64,000 bases of DNA from Litoreibacter arenae DSM 19593 (GCF_000442275.2 NZ_KE557306.1:381342-445341), one strand, 5' to 3'; shown: positions 25,815-37,171, numbered from the stretch's first letter. Notes: generated from the letters alone by a model not told the origin. Numbers and translations: made by a program.

Positions 25815-26287
25815 GAGGCGTGGTCGCTTTTCTTGCGTTGGTTTTAGCCGCGCCACTTCATGCAGCAGACCTGAGCGTGGATGAAGCGCGCGTCTATGCC
25901 TGCCACGCCGCCACGCCGGAAGGCTATCGCAGCCCCGACTGTCTGGGCGCCGCGTCGGACCAGTGCCAACTGCTGCCGGAGGGCGCGACGACCCAAGGTA
26001 TCGCCATCTGTATCGCCGCCGAGACCGCGATTTGGGACGACATCCTGAACCGTGAATACCAGATCACCCGCGCCGACCTGAAAACCCGCGACGCCAGTGA
26101 GGGCACCGATCTGGCAGGCGGCTTGCAGAAAGCGCAGCGCGCGTGGATCGCCTTTCGCGACGCGGAATGTGACCTGACCTATGACCAGTGGGAGGGCGGC
26201 TCCGTGCGCGGCATCGCCTATGCCAATTGCCTGCTGGTCATGACCGCCGAACGCAGCATCGTCTTGCGCGACATGAGACCGAGGTAA
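25811..26287 (+). CDS. LprI/DUF1311-domain periplasmic protein
   Basis: A 158-residue exported protein (signal MRGVVAFLALVLAAPLHA) whose C-terminal half has the DUF1311 pattern: an AETAIWDDILNREYQI segment, then LQKAQRAWIAFRDAECDL, then a closing cysteine and arginine in ANCLLVMTAERSIVL. Some DUF1311 proteins (LprI in Mycobacterium) inhibit lysozyme, but most are uncharacterised. Its ATG overlaps the preceding stop. It sits 6 bases before the methylcrotonyl-CoA carboxylase beta gene. Confidence 0.75.
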   Translation: MRGVVAFLALVLAAPLHAADLSVDEARVYACHAATPEGYRSPDCLGAASDQCQLLPEGATTQGIAICIAAETAIWDDILNREYQITRADLKTRDASEGTDLAGGLQKAQRAWIAFRDAECDLTYDQWEGGSVRGIAYANCLLVMTAERSIVLRDMRPR

Positions 26288-26293
26288 CAACCG

Positions 26294-27889
26294 ATGAAAC
26301 TGACCTCCAACATCGCCGCAGGCTCCGAGGCGTTCCGCGCCAACGAAGCTGCAAATCTGGACGCCTTGCGCGTGGTCCAAGAGGCGGCCCAGCACGCCGC
26401 ATTGGGCGGCGGCGAAGGCCCGCGCGAACGCCACGAGAGCCGCGGCAAGATGCTGCCCCGCGACCGCGTGGCCAACCTGCTCGACCCGGGTTCGCCCTTT
26501 CTTGAGGTGGGTGCCACGGCGGCCCACGGCCTCTACGATGGCGCGGCGCCCTGTGCGGGCGTGATCGCGGGCATCGGCTTGGTGCAGGGTCGGCAAGTCA
26601 TGGTGGTCTGCAACGACGCGACCGTGAAGGGCGGCACTTACTATCCGATGACGGTGAAAAAGCACCTCCGCGCGCAGGAGATTGCCGAGGAAAACCACCT
26701 GCCTTGCGTCTACCTCGTGGACTCAGGCGGGGCGAACCTGCCCAATCAGGACGAGGTCTTCCCCGACCGTGACCATTTCGGGCGCATCTTTTACAATCAG
26801 GCCCGCATGTCGGCCAAAGGCATCGCGCAGATCGCCGTGGTCATGGGCTCCTGCACGGCAGGCGGCGCTTACGTGCCCGCCATGTCCGACGTCACGATCA
26901 TCGTGAAAGAGCAGGGCACCATCTTCCTCGCAGGCCCGCCCTTGGTGAAGGCCGCCACGGGGGAGGTGGTCACGGCTGAAGACCTAGGCGGCGGCGATGT
27001 CCACACGCGCCTGTCCGGCGTGGCGGATTATCTTGCCGAGGACGACGCGCATGCTTTGGCCCTGGCGCGGCAGGCGGTTGGGAACATTGGCGGCGGGGTT
27101 GGCAGCGCGACACAAGGCGAAGCGCCCGCCTATGATCCGTCCGAACTGCTCGGCGTAGTGCCAGCCTCCTTGACCACACCTTACGACATCCGCGAGGTGA
27201 TCGCGCGGATCGTCGACGGCTCCCGCTTTGACGAGTTCAAGAAGCGCTTCGGCGAGACGCTTGTCACCGGCTTCGCTGATATCTGCGGCATGCAGGTTGG
27301 CCTCATCGCCAATAACGGCGTGCTGTTCTCGGAGGCCGCCCAGAAGGGCGCGCATTTCGTGGAGCTCTGCTCGCAACGCCGTATCCCGCTGGTGTTCCTG
27401 CAAAACATCACCGGCTTCATGGTCGGTCGCCAATATGAAAACGAAGGCATCGCGCGGCACGGGGCCAAGCTGGTGACCGCCGTGGCCACGACCTCGGTGC
27501 CGAAAATCACTATGGTGATCGGTGGCTCTTTCGGGGCGGGGAATTACGGCATGGCGGGCCGCGCCTACCAGCCGCGATTCATGTGGTCCTGGCCCAATTC
27601 GCGCATCTCGGTCATGGGTGGGCCGCAAGCGGCGGGGGTTCTGGCGACGGTGAAACGCGACGGGATCGAGCGCAAGGGCGGCACATGGTCCGCCGAGGAG
27701 GAGGCCGCCTTCAAGCAACCTACGATTGATATGTTCGAGGAGCAGTCCCACCCGCTTTATGCCTCCGCCAGGCTGTGGGACGACGGCATTGTTGATCCTC
27801 GCAAGGCGCGCTACGTGTTGGCCCTGTCCCTGCGCGCGGCGCTGAACGCCCCGATTGAGGATACACGCTTCGGCGTGTTCCGGATGTGA
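26294..27889 (+). CDS. mccB: Methylcrotonyl-CoA carboxylase beta subunit (carboxyltransferase)
   Basis: The carboxyltransferase half of 3-methylcrotonyl-CoA carboxylase, which makes 3-methylglutaconyl-CoA in leucine degradation. The 531 residues include [20 protein letters not shown] near 55, [17 protein letters not shown], the acyl-CoA site [14 protein letters not shown], and the biotin-binding [10 protein letters not shown] with [16 protein letters not shown]. The segment [20 protein letters not shown] is typical of MCC rather than propionyl-CoA carboxylase. GAGG precedes the ATG. The biotin-bearing partner follows after one inserted gene. Confidence 0.95.
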   Translation: MKLTSNIAAGSEAFRANEAANLDALRVVQEAAQHAALGGGEGPRERHESRGKMLPRDRVANLLDPGSPFLEVGATAAHGLYDGAAPCAGVIAGIGLVQGRQVMVVCNDATVKGGTYYPMTVKKHLRAQEIAEENHLPCVYLVDSGGANLPNQDEVFPDRDHFGRIFYNQARMSAKGIAQIAVVMGSCTAGGAYVPAMSDVTIIVKEQGTIFLAGPPLVKAATGEVVTAEDLGGGDVHTRLSGVADYLAEDDAHALALARQAVGNIGGGVGSATQGEAPAYDPSELLGVVPASLTTPYDIREVIARIVDGSRFDEFKKRFGETLVTGFADICGMQVGLIANNGVLFSEAAQKGAHFVELCSQRRIPLVFLQNITGFMVGRQYENEGIARHGAKLVTAVATTSVPKITMVIGGSFGAGNYGMAGRAYQPRFMWSWPNSRISVMGGPQAAGVLATVKRDGIERKGGTWSAEEEAAFKQPTIDMFEEQSHPLYASARLWDDGIVDPRKARYVLALSLRAALNAPIEDTRFGVFRM

Positions 27890-28413
27890 TGCGGCGCTCC
27901 GACGAAAAATGGCTTCGGTCCTTGGTGTCTGACAGGCCGACGCGCCGCAGATTTCGGGGCCGCCAAGTGTCACTCCGCAGGCCGTCGCGTACCATGCTGG
28001 GGGTGGGTGCAGTTCTTGCGGCTATCGTCGGGCCTCCCGCAATTGACGTTACCAACGGTTTGGCGCGGGCTGGCTCAAGTTGTGTGGCGCTCGATATTAT
28101 CGACGGCGATACGCTTCGGGTGTTTTGTCCCGACATGGGCGTCAGATCGGCACGGATCAAAAGCTACGACGCGCCGGAGCGGCTCTCTTACAAATGTTTT
28201 TCCGAGTTTCTAGCCGGATGGCTAGCGACGCAAAAGCTGCGGTCTCTGCTCTGGACATCAGGCGAGATTGTGATCACGCCAGACGGGTCGGATCGCTACG
28301 GACGATTGCTGGTTTATTTGCGTGCAGGCGGCAAAGGTGTGGCACGAAGCATGATCGAGAGCGGCCACGGCCGCGCTTATTCCGGCGGGCGTCGGGCAGG
28401 GTGGTGCGCATGA
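27889..28413 (+). CDS. Thermonuclease-like (SNase-fold) protein, membrane-anchored
   Basis: 174 residues. A very basic N-terminal 35 residues lead to a hydrophobic helix (about 38-58) and a staphylococcal-nuclease-like domain: VALDIIDGDTLRVFC, then RIKSYDAPERL, then DRYGRLLVYL. These supply counterparts of the catalytic Asp, Arg, Glu and second Arg, so nuclease activity is plausible outside the cytosol. The ATG overlaps the mccB stop (TGATG; a GTG one codon earlier is possible). It sits oddly between the two carboxylase subunits and has no known role in leucine breakdown. Confidence 0.75.
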   Translation: MRRSDEKWLRSLVSDRPTRRRFRGRQVSLRRPSRTMLGVGAVLAAIVGPPAIDVTNGLARAGSSCVALDIIDGDTLRVFCPDMGVRSARIKSYDAPERLSYKCFSEFLAGWLATQKLRSLLWTSGEIVITPDGSDRYGRLLVYLRAGGKGVARSMIESGHGRAYSGGRRAGWCA

Positions 28414-28525
28414 TAATCTCTGCCCAAAGCGGGGGCGTCCCAAAGAGGCATCGAGCCCCTTTGTGCCGCCCAGCCCTGTGGCTTTGCCGCGTGGCCTGCC
28501 AAAATCTCAATACGAGGCGCTAAAG

Positions 28526-30457
28526 ATGTTCACTAAAATCCTCATCGCCAATCGCGGCGAAATTGCTTGCCGCATCATCGACACTTGCCGCCGCTTGGGC
28601 GTGGGCACAGTGGCGGTCCATTCGGACGTGGATGCAAACGCGCGTCATGTGGACATGGCGGACGAGGCCGTCTCCCTCGGTGGTGCCACGCCTGCGGAAA
28701 GCTACCTGCGGGGCGACGCCATAATTGACGCAGCTCTGACAACTGGCGCGCAGGCAATCCACCCGGGCTATGGCTTCCTGTCGGAAAACCCCGACTTCGT
28801 GGAGGCGGTGGACGCCGCTGGCCTGACCTTCATCGGCCCTTCCGCCCACGCCATCCGCGCGATGGGACTAAAGGACGCCGCCAAGGCGTTGATGGTCAAA
28901 GCGGGCGTCCCCGTGGTGCCGGGCTATCACGAGGCGGGCCAAGACAATCTGGCCGCCGAGGCCGACAGGATCGGCTACCCCGTGTTGATCAAAGCGGTCG
29001 CGGGCGGTGGCGGCAAAGGCATGCGGCGCGTCAACGCCGCCAAGGACTTCGCGCAGGAGTTGGAAGCCGCCCAGACCGAGGCGCAAAAAGCCTTTGGCAA
29101 CGCCGCCGTGCTGATCGAGAAATACGTCTCCACCCCCCGCCATATCGAGGTGCAGGTGTTCGGAGACGGCACGAAGGCGGTGCATCTGTTCGAGCGGGAC
29201 TGCTCCTTGCAACGCCGCCACCAGAAGGTGACCGAGGAGGCTCCGGCCCCCGGCATGACGCCCGAGATGCGCGACGCGATGGGGCAAGCGGCGGTCCGTG
29301 CGGCGGAGGCTGTGGGCTATGCCGGTGCAGGCACGGTGGAATTCATCGTGGACGCTTCGGACGGGCTACGGTCGGACCGCTTCTACTTCATGGAAATGAA
29401 CACGCGGCTACAGGTCGAGCATCCCGTGACCGAAGCCATCACCGGCGTCGATCTTGTTGAATGGCAGTTGCGTGTTGCATCGGGGCAGGGGCTTCCGGCC
29501 ACGCAGGACGACCTGTCGATCACCGGCCATTCCTTCGAGGCCCGCATCTATGCCGAGGACGTCCCCGCAGGCTTCCTGCCCGCCATCGGCACACTGCACC
29601 AGTTGCAGTTTGCGGACGGCGCGCGGATTGATACCGGCGTGCGGGAAGGCGACGAGATCAGCCCGCATTACGACCCGATGATTGCCAAGCTGACCGTGCA
29701 CGGCCCCGACCGCGCCACGGCGCTGGCACAACTGACGCGGGCGTTGAAAGCGACCCGGATCGGCGGGACGGTGACCAATATCGGATTTCTCGCCGCGCTG
29801 TCGGAACACTCCGGCTTTGCGGCGGGTGACGTGGACACCGGACTGATCGAGCGTGACTTGGAGGCGTTGACCAAGTCCACCGAACCCTGCACCAAAACCC
29901 GCGCACTGGCAGCGGTCGCAGCCCTTGGGTTGCACCGTTCGGTGCCTGCGTTCGCAGGTGTCTCGCTGTGGGGCGGGGTTGAGCAGACCGCTCGCTTCGC
30001 CTTTGACGAGGATGAGACCGCACGGGTCGAGACGTTGTCGCCCGCACAGTTCAGGGTTACCCTGCCGGACGCCATCCATGACATCACTCACACCGACGGC
30101 ACATGGCGCGTTGACGGATCAAAAACCGCCGCCTCAGTCTGGTGCAACGGCACTCAGGGCGCGGTGTTCTGGGGCGAGACCTATCCCTTCATCGTCGTCG
30201 ACCCGCTGGATCGGGCCGCAGTTCAGGGCGGAGGCGACGGGGTCACCCGTGCGCCGATGCCGGGCCTTGTCCGCGTCGTCGACGTGAAAGCAGGGGCGCA
30301 GGTGAAGGCGGGCGACCGCTTGCTGGTGCTGGAGGCCATGAAGATGGAACACGCCTTGCGGGCAGAGGCGGACGGGACCGTCGCCGAGGTCATGGCGAGC
30401 GCTGGCGATCAAGTCACGGCGGGGGCCGCCTTGGTGCGGATGGAGGCCGATGACTGA
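28526..30457 (+). CDS. mccA: Methylcrotonyl-CoA carboxylase alpha subunit (biotin carboxylase + BCCP)
   Basis: The biotin-containing subunit of 3-methylcrotonyl-CoA carboxylase. Of 643 residues, the first ~450 form the biotin carboxylase domain (KILIANRGEIACRI, the HPGYGFLSEN loop, the ATP-grasp GGGGKGMRR, and EMNTRLQVEHPVTE). A middle BT-type domain leads to the C-terminal biotinyl domain with VLEAMKMEHAL, biotin site K606. The ATG at 28526 gives the normal MFTKILIANRG start; the frame is open to 28463 without conservation. It should be charged by the BirA encoded at 54.1 kb. Confidence 0.96.
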   Translation: MFTKILIANRGEIACRIIDTCRRLGVGTVAVHSDVDANARHVDMADEAVSLGGATPAESYLRGDAIIDAALTTGAQAIHPGYGFLSENPDFVEAVDAAGLTFIGPSAHAIRAMGLKDAAKALMVKAGVPVVPGYHEAGQDNLAAEADRIGYPVLIKAVAGGGGKGMRRVNAAKDFAQELEAAQTEAQKAFGNAAVLIEKYVSTPRHIEVQVFGDGTKAVHLFERDCSLQRRHQKVTEEAPAPGMTPEMRDAMGQAAVRAAEAVGYAGAGTVEFIVDASDGLRSDRFYFMEMNTRLQVEHPVTEAITGVDLVEWQLRVASGQGLPATQDDLSITGHSFEARIYAEDVPAGFLPAIGTLHQLQFADGARIDTGVREGDEISPHYDPMIAKLTVHGPDRATALAQLTRALKATRIGGTVTNIGFLAALSEHSGFAAGDVDTGLIERDLEALTKSTEPCTKTRALAAVAALGLHRSVPAFAGVSLWGGVEQTARFAFDEDETARVETLSPAQFRVTLPDAIHDITHTDGTWRVDGSKTAASVWCNGTQGAVFWGETYPFIVVDPLDRAAVQGGGDGVTRAPMPGLVRVVDVKAGAQVKAGDRLLVLEAMKMEHALRAEADGTVAEVMASAGDQVTAGAALVRMEADD

Positions 30458-31106
30458 GATCACGTTGCATCACGCGCACCAGACCCGCTCCATGCGCAAC
30501 CTGTGGTTGTTGCACGAGTTGGGCGTGCCGTTTGATATGGTGGTGCATCCGTTCGGCAAGAACCTGCGGTCGGAGGCGTATCTGGCGCTCAACCCCTCGG
30601 GCCGCGTGCCTGCTTTGGAAATTGACGGGCAGATCCTGTTCGAGAGCGGCGCGATCACCGAATATCTGTGCGAAAGGTTCCCCGCAGGGAACCTTGGCCG
30701 CGCTGCGGGCAATCCCGAGCGGGCGGACTGGCTGGTCTGGGTGCATTTCGCCGAGACCATCACGCAGCATTGTGCGGCTCTTACCCAGCAGCATATCGCG
30801 CTGTATGAAGACCACATGCGAAGCCCGATCGTGATGAAGTTGGAGGCGGCAAGGCTTGCCAAATGCTACGCGGCGCTGGAGCGACGCCTTGAAAATCGTA
30901 ATTATTTGCTGGACAGCGGCTTTTCGGCAGCCGACATTTCTTGCGGTTATTCGGTATATTCTGGCCGTAATTTTGCACATATCGAACCTTTCCCGCGTCT
31001 ATGCGGCTGGTACGCACGCGTCACCAGCCGTGAGGGCTTTCAGAAATCCCTGCCACCGGACGGGGAGCGTCTCTACTCCAAAGAATTCTATGAGGTGCCT
31101 GCATGA
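30450..31106 (+). CDS. Glutathione S-transferase family protein in the liu operon
   Basis: A 218-residue soluble GST with the thioredoxin-like N-terminal domain (HHAHQTRSMRNLWLLHELG, NPSGRVPALEIDG, and the glutathione-binding FESGAITEYLCERF) and an all-helical C-terminal domain. It overlaps mccA by 8 bases and the next gene by 4, so it is firmly inside the operon. A role in leucine catabolism is not established; detoxifying reactive acyl-CoA or thioester intermediates is a guess. The 3' third has several AT-rich codons. Confidence 0.85.
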   Translation: MTEITLHHAHQTRSMRNLWLLHELGVPFDMVVHPFGKNLRSEAYLALNPSGRVPALEIDGQILFESGAITEYLCERFPAGNLGRAAGNPERADWLVWVHFAETITQHCAALTQQHIALYEDHMRSPIVMKLEAARLAKCYAALERRLENRNYLLDSGFSAADISCGYSVYSGRNFAHIEPFPRLCGWYARVTSREGFQKSLPPDGERLYSKEFYEVPA

Positions 31107-31957
31107 GCGCGGTTGAGATCTTCGAGGTCGGCCCCCGCGACGGTCTTCAAAACGAAAAGGCGCAGATCGCCACCGCTGATAAGATCGCGCTGGTGGACCT
31201 GCTCTCCACCGCAGGGTTCAAGCGCATTGAAGTGGCCAGTTTCGTCTCGCCCAAATGGGTGCCACAAATGGCCGACAGTGCGGAGGTGTTGGCGGGCATC
31301 ACCCGCGCGAACGGTGTATCCTACGCCGCGCTGACCCCGAATATGCGCGGGTTGGAAGCGGCGATAGCGGCGAAAGCCGACGAGGTGGCGGTGTTTGCCA
31401 GCGCGTCGGAAGGGTTCTCCAAGGCCAATGTAAATGCCACCATCGAGGAGAGTCTTGCGCGGTTCGTACCGATCCTAGACGCTGCGCCGATGCCTGTGCG
31501 CGGCTATGTGTCTTGCATCGCTGAATGCCCCTATGACGGCCCGACTGACCCCGCCGACGTGGCCCGCGTGGTTGCCCAATTGCGGGCAATGGGGTGCTAC
31601 GAAATTTCGCTGGGCGACACTATCGGTCGCGCCACGCCGGAGCAGATCGACGTGATGCTAAAAGCGGTTACAGACGTTTGCCCACCCACGCAGTTGGCAG
31701 GGCATTTCCACGACACTTCTGGGCGAGCGCTGTTGAATATCGATGTCGCCTTGTCGCACGGGCTGCGCGTGTTCGACGCTGCTGTGGGCGGCTTGGGTGG
31801 GTGCCCCTACGCGCCGGGTGCGGCAGGGAATGTGGCGACCGAAGCTGTTTTGGCCCATCTGGATGCAGCGGGCCACAGGACCGGACTCGACGCGAAAATC
31901 GTGGCGCAGGCAGGCGAAATGGCGCGCGCGATGCGCAGCCCGAAGGAGACGACATGA
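31103..31957 (+). CDS. liuE: Hydroxymethylglutaryl-CoA lyase
   Basis: Splits 3-hydroxy-3-methylglutaryl-CoA to acetoacetate and acetyl-CoA, the last step of the leucine pathway. The 284 residues have the DRE-TIM-type opening EVGPRDGLQNEK, the CPYDGPTDPADV and ISLGDTIGRATPEQ segments, the metal-binding HFHDTSGRALLN, and the HMG-CoA lyase signature GGLGGCPYAPGAAGNVATE with active-site C234. It overlaps the GST gene and the hydratase gene by four bases each. Confidence 0.95.
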   Translation: MSAVEIFEVGPRDGLQNEKAQIATADKIALVDLLSTAGFKRIEVASFVSPKWVPQMADSAEVLAGITRANGVSYAALTPNMRGLEAAIAAKADEVAVFASASEGFSKANVNATIEESLARFVPILDAAPMPVRGYVSCIAECPYDGPTDPADVARVVAQLRAMGCYEISLGDTIGRATPEQIDVMLKAVTDVCPPTQLAGHFHDTSGRALLNIDVALSHGLRVFDAAVGGLGGCPYAPGAAGNVATEAVLAHLDAAGHRTGLDAKIVAQAGEMARAMRSPKETT

Positions 31958-32733
31958 CCTACAAGACATTGCTGACAGACACCGACCCGCGCGGCGTGGC
32001 GACGGTCACCCTGAACCGTTCAGACAAACGCAACGCTCTGTCCGGAAAGATGATCGACGAGTTGACGCACTGCGCCGCCGCGCTCGGTGCCGATGATGCG
32101 GTGCGCGCGGTGGTACTGCGCGGAGCGGGCGCGATTTTCTGTGCGGGCGGTGATCTGAACTGGATGCGCGCGCAGATCGACGCCGACGGCGAGACCCGCG
32201 CCCGCGAGGCGGGCAAGCTGGCCGCGATGCTGGGCGCGTGGAACGAGCTACCGAAGCCTGTGATCGGGCGGATCGAAGGCTCTGCCTTCGGTGGCGGCGT
32301 GGGGCTTGCCTGCGTCTGCGACGTGGCGATTGCCGCGCCGGATGCAAAATTCGGCCTGACCGAGACCAAACTGGGCCTGATCCCCGCCACCATCGGGCCT
32401 TACGTGATCGCCCGCATGGGCGAGGGCAACGCGCGGCGGGTGTTCATGTCTGGCCGTATATTCGGGGCGGAAGAGGCACAACGCTTGGGCGTCGTGGCGT
32501 CCGTGTCTGATGATCTGGACGGTGCCATCGAAGCCGAGATCACGCCGTATCTGGCCTGTGCCCCCGGTGCCGTGGCCGAGGCCAAGGCGCTGGCTTTGCA
32601 TCTGGGCGGCGCGCCGGGGCAGGCTGCGGTAGACCACTCCATCAAGGCATTGGTGACCCGCTGGGAAAGCGAAGAGAGCGCCGAGGGCATTGCCGCCTTC
32701 TTCGACAAGCGTAAGGCCGCTTGGGTGCGCTAA
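31954..32733 (+). CDS. liuC: Methylglutaconyl-CoA hydratase (enoyl-CoA hydratase family)
   Basis: A 259-residue crotonase-fold enzyme, assigned to hydration of 3-methylglutaconyl-CoA by its place between HMG-CoA lyase and the operon end. Motifs: NRSDKRNALSGKMIDEL, the oxyanion-hole RGAGAIFCAGGDLNWM, and GSAFGGGVGLACVCDVAIA with the catalytic region TETKLGLIPATIGPYV. The start ATG overlaps the lyase stop (ATGA); a longer frame from 31594 overlaps the lyase gene and is spurious. By sequence alone it could be another enoyl-CoA hydratase. Confidence 0.9.
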   Translation: MTYKTLLTDTDPRGVATVTLNRSDKRNALSGKMIDELTHCAAALGADDAVRAVVLRGAGAIFCAGGDLNWMRAQIDADGETRAREAGKLAAMLGAWNELPKPVIGRIEGSAFGGGVGLACVCDVAIAAPDAKFGLTETKLGLIPATIGPYVIARMGEGNARRVFMSGRIFGAEEAQRLGVVASVSDDLDGAIEAEITPYLACAPGAVAEAKALALHLGGAPGQAAVDHSIKALVTRWESEESAEGIAAFFDKRKAAWVR

Positions 32734-32802
32734 GGGCTGTTTCGTGGTGCGTAGGAATGCGCTAACGTGGAGCAAAACAACCCCATGAGAGGGAGCAGCC
32801 CC

Positions 32803-33915
32803 ATGTTCAACCGTCGTCACTTCCTTGCCCTGTCCGGCGCTTTCACCTTGCAGGCGTGCAGCGCCGGCGGCGGCGTGTCCGCGTCAAGCGCCGAGCCTGC
32901 CATGCGCGCCGTGCCAAACCCCGCCTTTGATGCGTGGGTCGATGGTTTCAAAGCGCGGGCGTTATCACAAGGGATCAGCGCCAGCACGCTTCAGGCGGGG
33001 ATGCGCGGTGTGGGCTTCCTGCCTGAAGTGATCGAGCGGGATCGCAACCAGACCGAATTCAAACGTAGCTTTGAGGACTATCTCGCGATTGTGGCATCCG
33101 AAGAGAAGATCGCGGCGGGCCGCGTGGCTTTCGCGCGGCAACGGTCACGGCTGAACGCCATCGAAGCAAGGTATGGCGTGCCCGCCAATGTGGTGTGCGC
33201 GATCTGGGGAGTGGAGAGCAATTTCGGCGCCCGCCGGGGCAACATCCCAGTGGTGTCGTCGACCGCGACGCTGGCCTTTGACGGGCGGCGCGGGGCGTTC
33301 TTCGAGAAGCAGCTGATCGCGGCACTGAGAATCCTGCAAAGCGGCGACACGACACCTGACAAGCTGGTCGGCTCTTGGGCCGGGGCGATGGGGCATACGC
33401 AATTTATCCCGACGTCCTACCAGCTCTTCGCGGTGGATTTCACCGGCGACGGGCGGCGCGACATATGGTCCGAGGACCCGTCCGACGCGCTGGCCTCTAC
33501 GGCCGCCTATCTGGCAAAATCCGGTTGGCAGCGCGGACAATCCTGGGGCCGCGAAGTGACCAGCGGCGGGTTGCAGCCCGACCCCGGTGGGCCGCGCTTT
33601 GCCGTGGGGCAGAACTTCCGCGCGATCAAGCGCTACAACAACTCCGACAACTATGCGCTTGGCGTGGGGCATCTGGCCGACCGGCTGGCAGGGGGCGGGC
33701 CGCTGAAAACCCCGTTCGGGCCGGACAAATACGGGCTAACCATAGATCAGCGAAAGCGCTTGCAGACAAGGCTGACCGCCCGTGGCTTCGACACCGGCGG
33801 GGCGGACGGGGTGCTTGGCCCGAAGTCGCAAGCCGCCATTTCCGCTTACCAGCGCAGCGTGGGGCTGGAGGCGACGGGCAACCCGTCCCCGGCGCTGTTG
33901 GCGAGCTTGGGGTAG
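32803..33915 (+). CDS. MltB-family lytic murein transglycosylase with C-terminal peptidoglycan-binding domain
   Basis: A 370-residue envelope enzyme that cleaves peptidoglycan glycan strands to anhydro-muropeptides. The N-terminus has RRHF followed by a hydrophobic stretch and a lipobox-like LQAC (Cys about residue 20), so it may be a lipoprotein. The catalytic domain shows AIWGVESNFGARRGN with E138 as the likely acid, then GAMGHTQFIPTSY and ADRLAGGGPL. A PG_binding_1 domain follows at the end (LQTRLTARGFDTGG, AISAYQRSVGL). GAGGGAG lies before the ATG at 32803. Confidence 0.92.
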   Translation: MFNRRHFLALSGAFTLQACSAGGGVSASSAEPAMRAVPNPAFDAWVDGFKARALSQGISASTLQAGMRGVGFLPEVIERDRNQTEFKRSFEDYLAIVASEEKIAAGRVAFARQRSRLNAIEARYGVPANVVCAIWGVESNFGARRGNIPVVSSTATLAFDGRRGAFFEKQLIAALRILQSGDTTPDKLVGSWAGAMGHTQFIPTSYQLFAVDFTGDGRRDIWSEDPSDALASTAAYLAKSGWQRGQSWGREVTSGGLQPDPGGPRFAVGQNFRAIKRYNNSDNYALGVGHLADRLAGGGPLKTPFGPDKYGLTIDQRKRLQTRLTARGFDTGGADGVLGPKSQAAISAYQRSVGLEATGNPSPALLASLG

Positions 33916-33967
33916 CGTGCGACTCGCCCCGGTAGGTTTTGCCGATTCAGCGAGCCGCGCTATTTCA

Positions 33968-33987
33968 GGTTCAGGACAAGCTGAACC
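33968..33987. terminator. Hairpin after the transglycosylase gene, no clear T tract
   Basis: GGTTCAG, loop GACAAG, CTGAACC: a perfect 7-bp stem about 50 bases after the stop at 33915. The following bases (GTCGGTTATT) lack a T run, so it is only a possible terminator or RNA-stabilising stem at the upstream edge of the nuo promoter region (33916-34131, which holds no gene). Confidence 0.35.
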
Positions 33988-34047
33988 GTCGGTTATTAAC
34001 GGGCTAGAAAGTAGGGATAATCAGCCGCAACCGCGTCCGTCCATCGG

Positions 34048-34076
34048 TTGACCCCCTGCGCGTGCGGGCGTAAAGA
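34048..34076 (+). promoter_or_regulatory. Candidate promoter of the nuo operon
   Basis: TTGACC (34048-34053) and TAAAGA (34071-34076) with a 17-base spacer, 56 bases before the nuoA GTG. It is the only well-spaced pair I see in the 216-base gap before nuoA. Confidence 0.5.
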
Positions 34077-34131
34077 TCACGAAGCTGACAACACCTGCGA
34101 GCCACGCCAAGCTGGCCATAAGGAGAGAAAC

Positions 34132-35628
<1,497 letters not shown>

Positions 35629-35632
<4 letters not shown>

Positions 35633-36849
35633 TGGACGGTGGCAAATTCGACGACGCCTTGACCGGCGAGCAGAAGATCCGTAATTTCAACCTCAACTTC
35701 GGGCCTCAGCACCCCGCCGCCCACGGCGTTTTGCGTCTGGTGCTGGAGTTGGACGGCGAGATCGTGGAGCGGTGCGATCCGCATATCGGCTTGCTGCATC
35801 GTGGCACGGAAAAGCTCATGGAGAGCCGGACCTACCTGCAAAACTTGCCCTATTTCGACCGGCTCGACTATGTGTCGCCGATGAATCAGGAACACGCCTG
35901 GTGCCTGGCCATCGAGAAACTGACAGGCACCGAAGTGCCACGCCGCGCCTCGCTGATCCGTGTGCTGTATTCGGAAATCGGCCGCATTCTGAACCACCTG
36001 CTGAACGTCACCACGCAGGCTTTGGACGTGGGTGCGCTGACACCGCCGCTTTGGGGCTTCGAAGAGCGTGAAAAGCTGATGGTGTTCTATGAGCGGGCCT
36101 GTGGCGCACGTCTTCACGCGGCTTATTTCCGCCCCGGTGGTGTGCATCAGGACCTGCCTGATGCCTTGCTCAACGATATCGAGGAATGGACGACGACGTT
36201 CCCGCAGGTGCTCGACGATATTGACGGGTTGCTGTCCGACAACCGCATCTTCAAGCAGCGCAACGCCGATATCGGGATCGTGACCGAACAGGATATCCTT
36301 GATTACGGGTTTACCGGCGTCATGGTGCGCGGGTCCGGTCTGGCGTGGGATCTGCGCCGCTCGCAGCCTTACGAGTGCTACGACGAATTCGATTTCCAGA
36401 TCCCGGTCGGCAAGAACGGCGACTGTTTCGACCGCTATCTGGTCCGCATGGAAGAAATGCGCCAGTCGGTGCTGATCATCCGGCAGGCCATCGAGAAGTT
36501 GCGCGCTCCGGAAGGGCAGGGCGACGTGATGGCACGGGGCAAGATGACGCCGCCGACCCGTGGCGAGATGAAGACCTCCATGGAGGCGCTGATCCACCAT
36601 TTCAAACTCTACACCGAGGGCTTCCATGTGCCCGAAGGCGAGGTTTATGCGGCGGTCGAAGCCCCCAAGGGCGAGTTCGGCGTGTATCTGGTGGCGGACG
36701 GGACCAACAAGCCCTACCGCGCCAAATTGAAGGCCCCCGGTTTCCTGCATTTGCAGGCTATGGATTACATCTGCAAGGGACACCAGCTTGCAGACGTGGC
36801 CGCGATCATCGGGACCATGGACGTTGTTTTTGGAGAGATTGACCGATGA
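35629..36849 (+). CDS. nuoD: NADH-quinone oxidoreductase subunit D
   Basis: The 49-kDa-type subunit that forms the quinone pocket with NuoB. 406 residues; shows [17 protein letters not shown] with the quinone-binding His, [26 protein letters not shown] and the closing [19 protein letters not shown]. The start codon overlaps the nuoC stop. Its own stop overlaps the ATG of an embedded lipoprotein gene. Confidence 0.97.
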
Positions 36850-37130
36850 AAAAAATTGCTGCTTTCGCCGCTGCTGGCGCTCTGACCCTCAGCGCCTGCC
36901 TCCCCGCTCCGGAATTGAGTGTCGACGACATTGACCTGGGCCGCTACGCCTCGGCCATGGCCGAGGTCGGCTGCATCGACTTTGACGGCATCACCCACGC
37001 CCAGATCCGCGATCTAACCGGCTGGAAAGACACGAAGCTCGACAAGGTCGAAGAAGAAGCCATCGCGCAGCTTCAAGCCATCGAACAACCCGGCGGCGGT
37101 ATCCGCTCCACCGTTGGGGCTTGCGCGTAA
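36846..37130 (+). CDS. Small lipoprotein embedded between nuoD and nuoE
   Basis: A 94-residue product with a lipoprotein signal ([18 protein letters not shown], lipobox LSAC, Cys18). The mature part has two further cysteines (EVGCIDF and VGACA at the end), a central helical charged stretch and no known motif. The ATG overlaps the nuoD TGA, so it is translated with complex I genes. It should be tethered on the periplasmic side of the membrane, opposite the peripheral arm. It is the first of four such lipoproteins in this operon. Confidence 0.75.
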   Translation: MKKIAAFAAAGALTLSACLPAPELSVDDIDLGRYASAMAEVGCIDFDGITHAQIRDLTGWKDTKLDKVEEEAIAQLQAIEQPGGGIRSTVGACA

Positions 37131-37171
37131 GCGCCGCGCTCCTGACGCACAGATAAAGGCCACGGACTTCC

